Below are positions 37,649 through 48,227 of a stretch of 64,000 nucleotides of DNA, piece by piece (positions within the stretch are counted from its first letter, which is position 1; the number at the start of each line of letters is the position of its first letter). Origin of the DNA: Bog-473 sp963800725 (GTDB lineage Bacteria; Actinomycetota; Acidimicrobiia; Acidimicrobiales; RAAP-2); assembly GCA_963800725.1 (NCBI GenBank), contig CAWDCE010000025.1, positions 62,001-126,000 of the forward strand, given 5' to 3'. The translations under genes were made by a program, and so were the position numbers. Under the pieces are notes generated by a model. That model was given only the letters and a program-made list of their open reading frames with translations, ran no database searches and was not told where the DNA came from.

Positions 37649-40350
37649 ATGACGTCGGCTGAATCTCCGGACCATCTCTTGTGCAACGCATTGGTCAACC
37701 CCCTGGCCATCCGGAGCGGACCCCCCGCATTTAGTTGGTCCGAATCCGATGGGAGCGGGCAGGGACCACGGCAGGCGTACCAGATTCTCGTGGCGAGTCG
37801 AGCCGATTTGCTGGCTGGCGACGTCGGGGACATCTGGGACAGCGGCACTTGTCCGTACCGCAGCGAAGGCGACGTGCTCTACGAGGGCGTCGCATTGAAG
37901 CCACTGGTCGCCTATTACTGGAAGGTGCGAACCTGGAGCGATTCGCACACAGCATCGAGCTGGAGCGAGTCAGCGACCTTTGAGGTGGGGATCGATGCCT
38001 GGACCGCCTCGTGGATCTCGTGGAACGACCAACTCCTGCCGTTCGAACCGGCGACCGAGGCGGGCCCGGTTGACGCGGTCGGCCTCGGCATGGCGCCGGC
38101 GCCCTATCTTCGACGGGAATTCGACGTGCACGATGGGCTCGAAAACGCCCGCTTGTACATCACCGCGCGTGGGCTCTACGAGGCGCGAACTGAACGGCCG
38201 ACGCGTGGGAGATGCCGTGCTTGCGCCCGGCTGGACGGACTATGCGCTGCGATTGCCGTACCAGGCCTACGACGTCACCGCACTGCTCAACGAGGGATCG
38301 AACGCCATTGGGGTGCTCCTCGGTGACGGCTGGTACTGCGGCTACTTCGGCTTCGAGTCCAAGCGCAGCGGTGCCCACTACGGGAACCAGCCTCAGTTGT
38401 TGGCCCAGCTCCACCTGCGGTACCGAGATGGCGTCACCGAAACGGTTGCGACTGATGCGACGTGGCGGGCCAACTGGGGCAAGATCATGCATGCCGACCC
38501 GCTCATGGGGGTCAGTCACATCACAGGACTTGATCCGGCCGGTTGGGACGAGGCGAGGTTCGATGACCGTCGTTGGTACCAAGTGCGCACCCGTGACCGT
38601 GACGCCGTCAACATCGTGGCCGATCCCGGGCCACCGATCCGAACGACCGAGATCGTCCCCGCTCGATCGGTAGCTTCGATCGATGACGAGACCGTCATCG
38701 TCGACTTTGGTCAGAATCTGACCGGGTGGGTCCGGATCAACGTCGATGCCGCCACCAGCCATCGCATCGTGGTGCGACACGGCGAGATGCTCGACCCAGA
38801 CGGCCACCTGTACGTGGAGAACCTGCGCACGGCCCGCCAAATCGACGAGTTCGTCACCGCGGGGGGCGCCGAGGTACTCGAGCCGTGCTTCACCTGGCAT
38901 GGGTTCCGCTATGCGGAGGTCACGGGGTATCCGGGGACTTTGTCCCAAATCGACATCGCCGCTGTGGTGGTGCACTCCGACGTTAGCGAGACCGGGACCT
39001 TTACCTGCAGTGATCCGATCGCCAATCAACTTCACTCGAATATCGACTGGAGCCTTCGAGGCAACTTTGTCAGTGTGCCGACCGATTGTCCCCAACGCGA
39101 CGAACGGCTGGGTTGGCTCGGCGACGCCCAGATTTTTGCCCGCACGGCGGCGTACCGCCGCGATGTCTTGGCGTTCTACGACAAATGGCTCGATGACGTG
39201 GTCGATGCTCAACGGGATTCGGGAGCATTCAGTGACATGGCCCCCAACCTCGGCCTCGAATGGTGCGCAGCGCCGGCCTGGGGGGATGCGGGCGTCATCG
39301 TGCCCTGGACCCTCTACAAGATGTACGCCACGTTGCGACCCGCCAGGCGCTGCTACGACGCCATGGTCCGTTGGATGGATTTCATCGCCGCAGGTAACCA
39401 AGACCATCTCCGGACCAACGACTTGGGAAACAACTACGGCGACTGGCTCGCCCCCGGCCGCGACAAGACGCCAGCGCGAGCTATTGGCCACGGCGTACTG
39501 GGCGTATGACGCGAAGCTCATGAGCGAGCTGGCCGATGCGCTCGGGCGACATGACGACTCGCGCCACTACCGAAACCTCGCCGACGATATCGCCGGCGCG
39601 TTCGTCAAGGAGTTCGTCGACGACGACGGACACGTGGCGTCCGAGTCCCAGACCGCATACTCCCTCGCGCTCTTCATGGAGCTGCTGCCCGAACATCTCC
39701 GCTCCGCTGCGGCCTCGCACCTTGTTGACGCTGTGGAGCAGCGAGATTGGCACCTCTCCACCGGTTTTGTCGGCGTGGGCTACATCCTTCCCGCGTTGAG
39801 CGCGCATGGGCACACCGATGTCGCCTATCGACTCTTCGAACAGGAGACGTTTCCCTCGTGGCGGTACCCGCTTACCCACGGTGCAACCACGACTTGGGAG
39901 CGCTGGGACGGCTGGACGCCCGAGAAGGGATTCCAGTCGCCATTTATGAATTCGTTCAACCACTATGCGTTCGGGTCGGTCGGCGAATGGCTCTACCGTT
40001 TCGTCGCGGGAATTGACCAACACGAAGGTACTTCGGGCTTCTCGAATCTGCGTGTACGCCCGCACCCGGGAGGATCGCTCGAATGGGCCTCGGCCAGCTA
40101 TCGCTCGCGCTTTGGGACCATTGAAAGCCACTGGCGCCGAGATGCCACCGCCCTCTCGCTCAGTGTCCATGTCCCCAATAACTGCCGAGCCACCGTTCAC
40201 CTCCCAAGCACGCGGGCCGACCAGGTGGGAGACGGTGTGGGAATGAAGCCGATCACCATCCAAGAGTTTCCCGGCAACCGCACACTCGGTGAGGCCGTGT
40301 ATGAAGTTGGTCCGGGCGACCACCGATTCGCGGGCCCCTACGACGTCTGA
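37649..40350 (+). CDS. Alpha-L-rhamnosidase, GH78 (two frameshifts)
   Basis: A glycoside hydrolase of about 900 residues that removes terminal alpha-L-rhamnose. Domains in order: an N-terminal fibronectin-like domain (FSWSESDGSGQGPRQAYQIL, YYWKVRTWSD), the rhamnosidase N domain (LNGRRVGDAVLAPGWTDY), a concanavalin-like domain, the (alpha/alpha)6 catalytic domain with PTDCPQRDERLGWLGDAQIF, and a C-terminal beta domain. The catalytic Asp/Glu residues lie in DCPQRDERLGW and GATTTWERWDGW. One extra A near 38190 and an indel near 39478 break the frame. No signal peptide is visible, so it acts inside the cell. It converges with an alpha-mannosidase gene. Confidence 0.9.
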
Positions 40351-40403
40351 GCGAAGAGCTCCGCGGGGTGGGCGAACGCCTCTTGTCGTCGACCCGCGCC
40401 GAC

Positions 40404-43071
40404 TCAGGGGTGGGCGAGGCGGGCGGTGGCGATCCCAAAGGGGCGTAGTGCGAAGGATTCAGCGAAGGGTGCTTGGGGAAAGCCCCGCAGGTCGACCAGG
40501 TGGCCCGAGTGGCCTTCGATCACCACGGTGGTCGGGTGCTCGGTCGGGTTGAAGACTCTGACCTCGAGCAGCCCGCCGACCCGGCGCAGCGCACTGACCT
40601 CGGCCCCGGTGACGCTCAGGGCGCTTCCCGTGGCACCGCGGGTGCCCCCGCCCATGGCGTTGACCACCTCGAGGGGCATCAGCACCTCGTCGGCCAGGGC
40701 GTAGGGGTCTTCTTTGTCCAGCGCGATGGCGTAGCGCAGCTCGATGCGCTTGCCGGTCATCTGGAGGCCCTCGACCGGGGTGAGGGGGCCGGCGGGGAAG
40801 GGCCGATAGGCCATGCCCAGGCGCGAGAGCATCCCGGTCGAGCGCACCACGCTCAGCGCGATGGTGTGGGCGGCGTCCCCGCTCGGGGTCGAAGCGATGT
40901 CGACCAGTTCGTATTCGCTCACCCCGTCGAAGACGACGCTGAGCCCCCCGGCACGCACGAAACGCCGGGCCGGGGCGGTGGGCAGACCGAACTCGTCGGC
41001 GCGCCCCTCGGCGAGCAGGCCGCGCTCGACTGGACCGAAGGCACACTCGGCCAGCGAGGTGGTGGCCGGGGTGGGCAGCGGCAGGTGGACCCGGAGGCGG
41101 TGGTCGCGGCTCGGGTTGACAAATGAGGTGGTGACGCGCACCACCGGGTCGTCGGCGTGGACCTCGAGGAGCGTGGTCACCTCGACGACTTCTTCGCCCA
41201 CCCTCGCCCCGCTCTTGCCCTCGACGTAGCTCGGCCAGGTGTAGACCGAGGTGATCTGGGCCCGGGCACGCACCGGCCCGGATTCGAGGACCTTGAGGGC
41301 CACGGCATCGGGGGCATCGACGAAGGCGTCCTGGGCGGGGGGCGAGTAGTTGTACGAGTCCCCGAGGTCCCCGCCGTCGATCAGGCGCCCATAGCCCGGC
41401 CGCCCGTCGATGGCGAAGGTCCCGTCGGCTGGGTCTGCCACCACGGTGACCAGGCCGTTGGACAAGGTGAGGGGCCCGTCCCCTTCGCTGGCGGTGACCG
41501 GGTGGGTGAGGGCCACGGGGGCGAACGCCGCCCAGCCGTAGCCCGGGACCGGGGCCACCTTGGCCACCACCCGGCGGATGGGGGGTTGATGGAGCGAGAA
41601 CCGGATGACCGCGTCGGGCCATGCATCGAGGCGGTCCAAGATTTCATGCTTGATCTCGGTGATTGCGACGTCGTGGCGCTCTTCTGGGCCCACCAAGAAG
41701 GTCACGTCAAACCCCTCGTCGTTCTCGTCCACGAGGATGTTCTGTAACCAGGTGTCGTGCTCGATCTGGGGCCCTTGCAACATGGAGAGAATCGTCCGCA
41801 CCATTTCGTGCTCGAGCACCGAACCCGGTGAACCCAATCGCTCCGAGATGACCTGGACCGAGTCGTCGGCCGGCTCGGTGGCGTCGACCACCAACTCGAC
41901 GATGCCGCTGCGGGTGCGCTGCGTCGGGTTCAAGACGCTCGGGCCCGGGGTGGCCAAGGAACGGGCGAAGGTCTTGGTGGCCCGCTCGGCCAGGCTGATG
42001 GCGATGGTGCGGGCTTCGGCGTAGCGGACCAAGACGGCGTCGACCACGTCGTCGATCGAACAGGCACAGATCGAGTCATGGGCCGAGTTGCGCACCATCT
42101 CCTTCCAGGCAATGGCCAAGGGGCGCTCTGGCCAGTCCTGTGGTGCACAGAACAAGGCGCTGAGGGGCTCGGCCCGGCGTTCGAGCTGGCGCTCGGCGCT
42201 GCTTGCGCTGCGCTTGACGTCGACTCGGTTGGATGTCACCCCCATCAACATGTTGGCCCGGGCCCCCGAGCGCAGTTCGCCCCGCCAGTGCTCGAGGCCC
42301 TCTCTCGGGGCGGCCTCGAGGTAGGCGGGCAGCGAGGTGACCTCGAAGACGAAGTCGTCTTGGAGGTCGTTGGCCTCGGCCACGACCCGGCCCAGATGGG
42401 GCTGGGGGAACAGGTGGTCCGAGCCGTTCATGCACAAGAGCGAATCGATGACGAAGGGGGCCACCTCGTCGAGGTGGTCGGCGGTGCGCTGGACCAAGGC
42501 CTTGGCGTCGTCGGGCAGCACGGGCCGCGTTGCCGTAGCCGACGGGGAGGTACTCGGCCCGCACCGCCGAGCCGTCGGGGGCCTCCCAGATGAAGGCGTT
42601 CTTGGTGATCGCCGCGGGCACGCCGCGCCACACCACGGTGTGGGCGAAGCCCCCGAGGCGGAGTATCTGGGGCATCTGGGCGATGTGCCCGAACATGTCG
42701 GGCAGGTACCCAACGGCCATCGGGCCACCGAAGGCCGCCGCACGGGCCAGGCCCAGCTCGAGGTTGCGGATGATGGTTTCCCCCGAGGCCAAGAACTCGT
42801 CCATCAAGATGTACCACGGGCCCATCGAAAGGCGCCCTGACGCAGCCAGGGCCCGCAGGCGCCCTTCGTTTTCGGGGCGCACCTCGAGGTAGTCGTCGAC
42901 CACGGCCATCTGGCCGTCCAACATGAAGTACGGGTAGGCGTCGTCGGATTCGAGGAGGGGGACCAAGGTGTCGACCAGGTCGACCAGGTTGAGGCGAAAC
43001 TCCTGGTAGGACTGGTACCACTCCCGGTCCCAATGGGTGTGGGGCACGATGGCAACTCGACGGGGCGTCAT
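40404..43071 (-). CDS. Alpha-mannosidase, GH38 (one frameshift)
   Basis: A glycoside hydrolase family 38 enzyme of about 889 residues. The zinc-binding motif PHTHWDREWYQSYQEF is at the N-terminus and the nucleophile Asp is in GYLPDMFGHIAQMPQIL near 130. AHDSICACSIDDV contributes another zinc His and the three-helix bundle. All-beta domains fill the C-terminal half. The frame breaks once near 42527. There is no signal peptide, so it likely degrades mannose-containing glycans or glycosides in the cytoplasm. It converges with the rhamnosidase with only about 50 nt between stops. Base composition is even more GC-rich than its neighbours. Confidence 0.9.
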
Positions 43072-43152
43072 GGCCGCCAGACTATGGCCAATGGCCGGTG
43101 CGCAAAAGTGTCATCGCAATGCTCGCCCAACCCTGAATTCGTTAAATCTCGT

Positions 43153-44328
43153 TCAGGAATGGAGTGCGGCGCACACGCCAAGACCCCAGGCGGCCCGCAA
43201 CGCCGTGTACTGCGCATTGACTGGCTTGTCCTGAAACTGCCCATTGACGATGACGTCCACCGAACGCGTGCCGCTGGCGTTTGACGCAGCGAAAATGGTG
43301 TAGCCCGGGAAGTTCCCGGTGTGCCCATAGACCGTTCCGCAGTCGGTGGCGTAGCGGTAGATAGCCAGACCCGAGCTGTTCACCCCGGGACCGGGCGGTC
43401 CAGACCCTCCGGGAACGAAGGAGTATTGGCGCCGGTGGGTCGAGGCGTTCGTCAACTTCCCAGACGCATAGGCACGCATGAAGGTATCGAGTTCGCTCGG
43501 CGTGGTGACCATCCCGCCCGACGCCCAAGCCAAACCGGGATTCAACAGGGTCGTCACGTCTTGGGGCGGTTGGCCCGCTTCGACGTCATAGCCGCTGATG
43601 AAGGGCGGGCTGAGGGTCGAACTGGCCGGCAGCTGGGTAGCTGGGAGATCAAGGGGCGTCGTCACGTATGTGGCTAGCGCCGCCTCATAACTCTGGGCGG
43701 TGACGGACTCGACCATCAACCCAAGGATGATGTTGTCTGAGTCCGAGTAGTGGTACTTCTTTCCTGCAGGAAAGAGCAGCGGGTCTTTGACCACGAAGTC
43801 CAAGAGCTGATTCGGCGTCAGCACTTCTTGGGGGTTGGCCTGGAATCCCTTCAAGAAATCCGGGGACTTGATGTAGTCCGGCACGCCGCTCGTATGTTGG
43901 AGAAGCTGGGCCACAGTGACCGCGGACCACGCACTTGGCAACGTCGGCAAGAGTCGACCGATCGTGTCGTTGAGTGACATCTTTCCTTTCGCGACCAGCG
44001 CGAGCACCACCGCACCGCTGTAGGCCTTCGACACGCTGGCGATCCGGCTGACGTCGCTCTTCAGGGGGGGCGCCTGGGTTGTCGTGTTGGCGACTCCTGC
44101 CGAGACGACATGATTTACGTTGCCGACCCGCACTTCAGCAATGGCGCCCGGAGGTCCCCCGGGCATGTGGACCAGCTTTCCCAAGGCCGCCGACAGTGCG
44201 GCCAGGGGAGCGCCCTGCTTGGCCGATGAAGCCGGTGCCGCCGTGCCACTCGCCGCGGGAATGATGATCGATGTGACCACAAGCGCCGCGGCCAGCCCAA
44301 GAACCGTTCGACGATGACGGTTGAACAT
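43153..44328 (-). CDS. Secreted serine hydrolase, beta-lactamase/DD-peptidase family
   Basis: A 391-residue class C beta-lactamase-fold hydrolase. Residues 1-33 form a signal peptide (MFNRHRRTVLGLAAALVV, then AAASGTA-like cleavage region). The catalytic SxxK is S98-V-S-K101. The second motif is Y194-S-D rather than Y-x-N, and the third is HTGNFPGY. Typical substrates of the family are cell-wall peptides, esters or D-amino-acid amides. The ATG at 44328 has AAAGAGG upstream. It is leftward like the synthetase gene upstream of it, with a 100-nt gap, so it may be separately transcribed. Confidence 0.83.
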   Translation of the reverse strand: MFNRHRRTVLGLAAALVVTSIIIPAASGTAAPASSAKQGAPLAALSAALGKLVHMPGGPPGAIAEVRVGNVNHVVSAGVANTTTQAPPLKSDVSRIASVSKAYSGAVVLALVAKGKMSLNDTIGRLLPTLPSAWSAVTVAQLLQHTSGVPDYIKSPDFLKGFQANPQEVLTPNQLLDFVVKDPLLFPAGKKYHYSDSDNIILGLMVESVTAQSYEAALATYVTTPLDLPATQLPASSTLSPPFISGYDVEAGQPPQDVTTLLNPGLAWASGGMVTTPSELDTFMRAYASGKLTNASTHRRQYSFVPGGSGPPGPGVNSSGLAIYRYATDCGTVYGHTGNFPGYTIFAASNASGTRSVDVIVNGQFQDKPVNAQYTALRAAWGLGVCAALHS

Positions 44329-44429
44329 CGTTGCCACCTCTTTCATCGGGACTCGCCACGAGCACGTGGCGGGAAACCAAGCCGACCCACCGCTCAGCAA
44401 TACTTTGGTCAAGAACCTATACGGTGCCT

Positions 44430-45984
44430 TCAGACAATTCGTGTGGCGTGATCTCCCCAATAGCGCTCGCGCAAAGCCAACTTATAGAGCTTGCCGGTCG
44501 GAAGTCTGGGGAGTTCTGCCTCGAAGTCGATCGAGCGTGGGCATTTGAAGTGCGCCAAATTGTCGCGGCAAAACGCGATGAGCTCGTGCGCCAGGGCTTC
44601 GTCACCCGCAATCTCGGGCATGGGCTGCACAACGGCTTTCACTTCCTCGCCCAAGTCGTCGTTTGGGACACCGATGACCGCCGCATCCATCACCTTTGGA
44701 TGGGTGATCAACAGGTTCTCGGCCTCTTGGGGATAGATGTTGACGCCGCCCGAGATGATCATGTGGGACTTTCGATCCGTCAAGAACAGATAGCCATTCT
44801 CGTCGAGGTAGCCGACGTCGCCGACGGTGCTGGCATCGCCCGACGCGGTCCACGATTGGGCGGTTTGGTGCGGGTCGTTGAAGTATTCGAAACTGGTCGC
44901 CCCGGCGAACCAGACGGTTCCTGGGGTTCCGGCCGGACAGGGTTCGCCGTCCTCATCGAGGATCACCACCCGTCCGAGTACCGCTCTTCCGACCGTGCCC
45001 TTGTGGGCCATCCAGTCCTGCGAGGTGCAAAACGTGCAACCGTTCCCTTCGGTTGCGGCGTAGTACTCCAAGAGGATCGGCCCAAACCATTCGATCATCT
45101 GCTCTTTGACCGCGATAGGGCACGGCGCTGCGGCATGAATGATGACTTCGAGCGACGAAATGTCGGCCGCCTGGCGCACCGAATCGGGCAGCTTGAGCAG
45201 GCGGGAGAACATGGTCGGCACGACCTGGGAGTGCGTGACCGAATAGCGACCAATCTAAATCGAGGAACTGCGAAGCGTCGAAATGCTCCATGACGATCGA
45301 GGTCGCCCCGAGACGCAAGGCCAACGAGACGCTGACCTGGGGTGCGGTGTGGTACAGCGGCGCCGGCGATAGGTAGACCATCCCCGGGCGCAATCCCCAC
45401 AGCGCCGTAATGCCCTGGGCGCCGGGCTGGAGATCACCGGGGTGGGCGCGGGCGAGGGGGCGGAGTATCCCTTTGGGCCGTCCGGTCGTGCCCGACGAGT
45501 ACAGCATCGGTGCGCCGAGTTCCTCGTCGTCGATCGGTTCGCTCGGGGAGGCTCCGATGACATCTTCGAAGGACTCGTAGGGGCCACAGAGATTGGCGGG
45601 TGGTCCACTCATCAACCAGCGTTCGACGTGTGGGCATAGGTCAGGAAGCTGGTGGGCGACATCAGCTTTCGCCGCTGACGTGATCACGATCCGCGACTGT
45701 GAATCGTTGATGATGTAAGCCACTTCATCCGCCGAGAGGTAGGAGTTGACGCAGGTGAAGAAGACGCCGCTTCGCTCCGAGCCGCCCTCGCTGATCAACA
45801 TCTTTGGATCGTTGTCCATAAAGATCGCGACATGATCCCGTCGGACGAGGCCGCTGTCTCGAATGACGTGCGCTACTTGATTGGCTGCGGCTTCGTACTG
45901 TGCGAAGGTCAGGACCTCGCCGCTGTTCGCCATGATGATGGCCGGCTTTTCGGGATGCGTCTTGGCATGTTCAGCGGCGTACAT
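44430..45984 (-). CDS. AMP-dependent acyl-CoA synthetase (one frameshift)
   Basis: An ANL-superfamily acyl-CoA ligase of about 518 residues. Motifs in order are MLYSSGTTGRPKGIL near 165 (P-loop-like) and EYYAATEGNG near 335, then GDVGYLDENGYLFLTDRK near 410, SGGVNIYPQEAENLL near 435 (typical hinge) and the catalytic Lys in LPRLPTGKLYKLAL. The frame changes near 45250 between SQFLDLDWSLF and SQVVPTMFSRLLKL. ATG at 45984 lies 15 nt after the stop of the serine hydrolase gene. It is last in the six-gene leftward operon that starts with the TetR gene, and would activate the pathway's carboxylic acid. Confidence 0.88.
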
Positions 45985-45999
45985 GGCGTCCCCGAGCTT

Positions 46000-47229
46000 T
46001 CACCGTAGCGCCCCCAAACATTGGTAAAGGGCCTCGACGAGGCTGGCCCCCATGAGCGGCATGGCCTGATTCTCGAGGTGATTGCGAACGAATCCGCAAC
46101 CGACTCCGGCAACCGGGTCGGCAAACCCGATCTGGCCCCCGGCCCCCATGTGGCCAAACGCTTCGTCATTCGGGCCATGCTGGCGTGGGAGGCCCGGAAT
46201 CAATGGTGGTGGCTCCTTGGTGTAACCCATGGCCCAACGGGTCGGCACCTTCATCACGAAATCGCGTCCGCACACCTGTTGGCGGGAGAAGCGGTCGATC
46301 GATCGTCTCGACACGATCTCCTCACCACTGGCGAGGGCCGCATAGACGCGGGCCAGGCCCGACGCGCTCGCCGTGGCCCCGATCGAGCCGAACTCCGCCT
46401 CGAGCACGCTGGGCGTATTCATGAACGAGGCAAATCTCGGGACGCCCTGCGCGTCGGCGAAGAGATTCCCTTCTGCGCCAGCCAGGACCGAGCGTCCGGC
46501 CGGCGAGGCGGGATCGATGGTCGTCAAGGTTGCTCGCGAGGCTGGTCGCCCGGTCCACTCAATCACGGTCGCCACCGTTGCCTGGGCCTCTCGCGGTGTC
46601 CCGATACGGCAGTCGACCCCGAGCGGCTCAACGACCTCGGTTCGCAAGAAATTCCCAAGGCTCGTCCCACTGATCCGCCGGACCACTTCTCCAACGAGCC
46701 ACCCGAAAGTCACTCCGTGATACCCGTGGTGGGTACCGGGCTCCCACGCGGGTGGTGCTGCGGCAATAGCCGCAGCAATGGCCCTGGTGTCGTCCCACCC
46801 CCGCCCGTCCCACCCCAAGAGTGAGTCGGAATCGGGGACGCCGATCGCTCCGGACTGATGGGTGAGGAGGTGAGTGATTGTCGCTGTGTCCTTTCCCGCG
46901 GCAGCGAACTCGGGCCAATACCGAGCGACCGGCGCATCGAGATCGAGTTCGCCGCGATCAGCCAAGATATGCGCGCACAGTGTGGAGAGCCCTTTTGTCG
47001 CCGACATGATCACCGCCGTCGTGTCCTCTTGCCAAGGAACACCAGGTGCGCGAAATCCGGTCCAGATGTCGACCACACGCTCACCATGAACAAATGCTGC
47101 GAAGGCTCCCCCACCGGACCCGAGGTTGACCGGCCGCGACCGCACTCCGACCGACACGGTGGTCCCACGGGCGAGGACTTCGGCCACCCGCTCGAATCCC
47201 GGGGCAATAAACCCCTGCGCGTCGTTCAT
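46000..47229 (-). CDS. Serine hydrolase of the EstB/beta-lactamase class C family
   Basis: A 409-residue cytoplasmic esterase-type member of the class C beta-lactamase family. SxxK is S76-A-T-K79 (VIMSATKGLST), the Tyr motif is GYHGVTFGWLVGEVV near 180, and FGHMGAGGQIGFADP supplies the third motif. There is no signal peptide. EstB-like proteins hydrolyse esters or lactones. Placement between an LLM oxidoreductase and an acyl-CoA synthetase suggests it opens a lactone or ester intermediate before CoA activation, for instance after a Baeyer-Villiger-type or F420 step; this is inference. ATG at 47229 overlaps the LLM stop by ATGA. Confidence 0.83.
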   Translation of the reverse strand: MNDAQGFIAPGFERVAEVLARGTTVSVGVRSRPVNLGSGGGAFAAFVHGERVVDIWTGFRAPGVPWQEDTTAVIMSATKGLSTLCAHILADRGELDLDAPVARYWPEFAAAGKDTATITHLLTHQSGAIGVPDSDSLLGWDGRGWDDTRAIAAAIAAAPPAWEPGTHHGYHGVTFGWLVGEVVRRISGTSLGNFLRTEVVEPLGVDCRIGTPREAQATVATVIEWTGRPASRATLTTIDPASPAGRSVLAGAEGNLFADAQGVPRFASFMNTPSVLEAEFGSIGATASASGLARVYAALASGEEIVSRRSIDRFSRQQVCGRDFVMKVPTRWAMGYTKEPPPLIPGLPRQHGPNDEAFGHMGAGGQIGFADPVAGVGCGFVRNHLENQAMPLMGASLVEALYQCLGALR

Positions 47230-48227
47230 GTCGCCCGCAACGCCTCGCCGACCGGGGGCCACCAGTCCTTGCGCCACCACGACACGGTGACCCGATCCAC
47301 CATGCCCCCGTAGCGCTTCCTGATTTCACCAGCCACCCGCTCTGGTCGGGCGATGATGGTCAATGTGTCGAGCATCTCGTCGTCGACCAAGCGCGCCATA
47401 ACCCCCCATTCACCCCGCTTCGAGCAGGCATAGAGCTCGGGCTGGAGATCGCTCCAGCCATGGACTTGAAGCACGCCGAGATACGCCGGAGTCGAGGCAT
47501 AGAACGCCACCTGGCGGCGCATGGCGGTTCGCGCTTTGGCCTCTTGTTCGTCACTGTCCACCACGGCCACGAAGCCTGGACACGTCACCTCGACGTCACT
47601 ACGGGCGCGTCCCGACAGAGCCAGTCCCCTCGACAAGGCTGGCAGTGTGACTTCACGCAGGTACTGCGGGCTGGAAAACCCGTGGGTGATGACGCCGTCA
47701 GCCACTTCTCCTGCGACTTCGGTCATCTTGGCGCCGACCGCCGCCACAAAGACGCGGGGGGAACCGAACTCATGCGCGCTTGGTGCGAACAATGGCGTCA
47801 TCAGCGTGTGCGTATAGAAGTCGCCCGAGAAGTCGAGGGGTGCACCCTCGTTGAAACTGGCCCAGATGGCCCGTAGTGCCAAGACGTACTCGCGCATACG
47901 CGCCGCAGGCCGCGACCACGGAGAGCTGAATCGCCGCTCGATGTGCGCCCTGACCTGTGATCCAAGTCCGAGAATGAGTCGTCCCCTCGAGAACTCCTGA
48001 AGCTGATTCGTCGTGTACGCCAAGCTCATCGGGTTGCGGGCGAAGGCGATGGCTATGGCGGTCCCAAGGGTGATGTCCTGGGAATGTTCGGCGGCGATGG
48101 CCAGCGACAAGAAGGGGTCGTTGGCCGTCTCGGAAGCCCAAAGACAGTCAAGACCCCCTTGCTCGGCCGCCCGTGCCCGCGCCGGCACTGAGGCCAGATT
48201 CGCACCGATCCCGGTGTCGATCTTCAC
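47226..48227 (-). CDS. LLM-class F420-type oxidoreductase
   Basis: A 333-residue luciferase-like protein. The N-terminal KIDTGIGANLASVPARARA strand leads into GLDCLWASETANDPFL, LGTAIAIAFARNPMSLAYT, LQEFSRGRLILGLGSQV near 80 and GSPRVFVAAVGAKMTEVAG near 155. The overall form matches TIGR03617-like F420 enzymes. F420 dependence is inferred from family. The GTG start overlaps the CoA-transferase stop and its own stop overlaps the serine hydrolase start, so translation of the three genes is coupled. Confidence 0.85.
   Translation of the reverse strand: MKIDTGIGANLASVPARARAAEQGGLDCLWASETANDPFLSLAIAAEHSQDITLGTAIAIAFARNPMSLAYTTNQLQEFSRGRLILGLGSQVRAHIERRFSSPWSRPAARMREYVLALRAIWASFNEGAPLDFSGDFYTHTLMTPLFAPSAHEFGSPRVFVAAVGAKMTEVAGEVADGVITHGFSSPQYLREVTLPALSRGLALSGRARSDVEVTCPGFVAVVDSDEQEAKARTAMRRQVAFYASTPAYLGVLQVHGWSDLQPELYACSKRGEWGVMARLVDDEMLDTLTIIARPERVAGEIRKRYGGMVDRVTVSWWRKDWWPPVGEALRAT

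Noticed and set aside
38160..39521. A 453-codon minus-strand frame opposite the rhamnosidase.
   Set aside because: Shadow of the GH78 catalytic region, which has diagnostic motifs on the plus strand.
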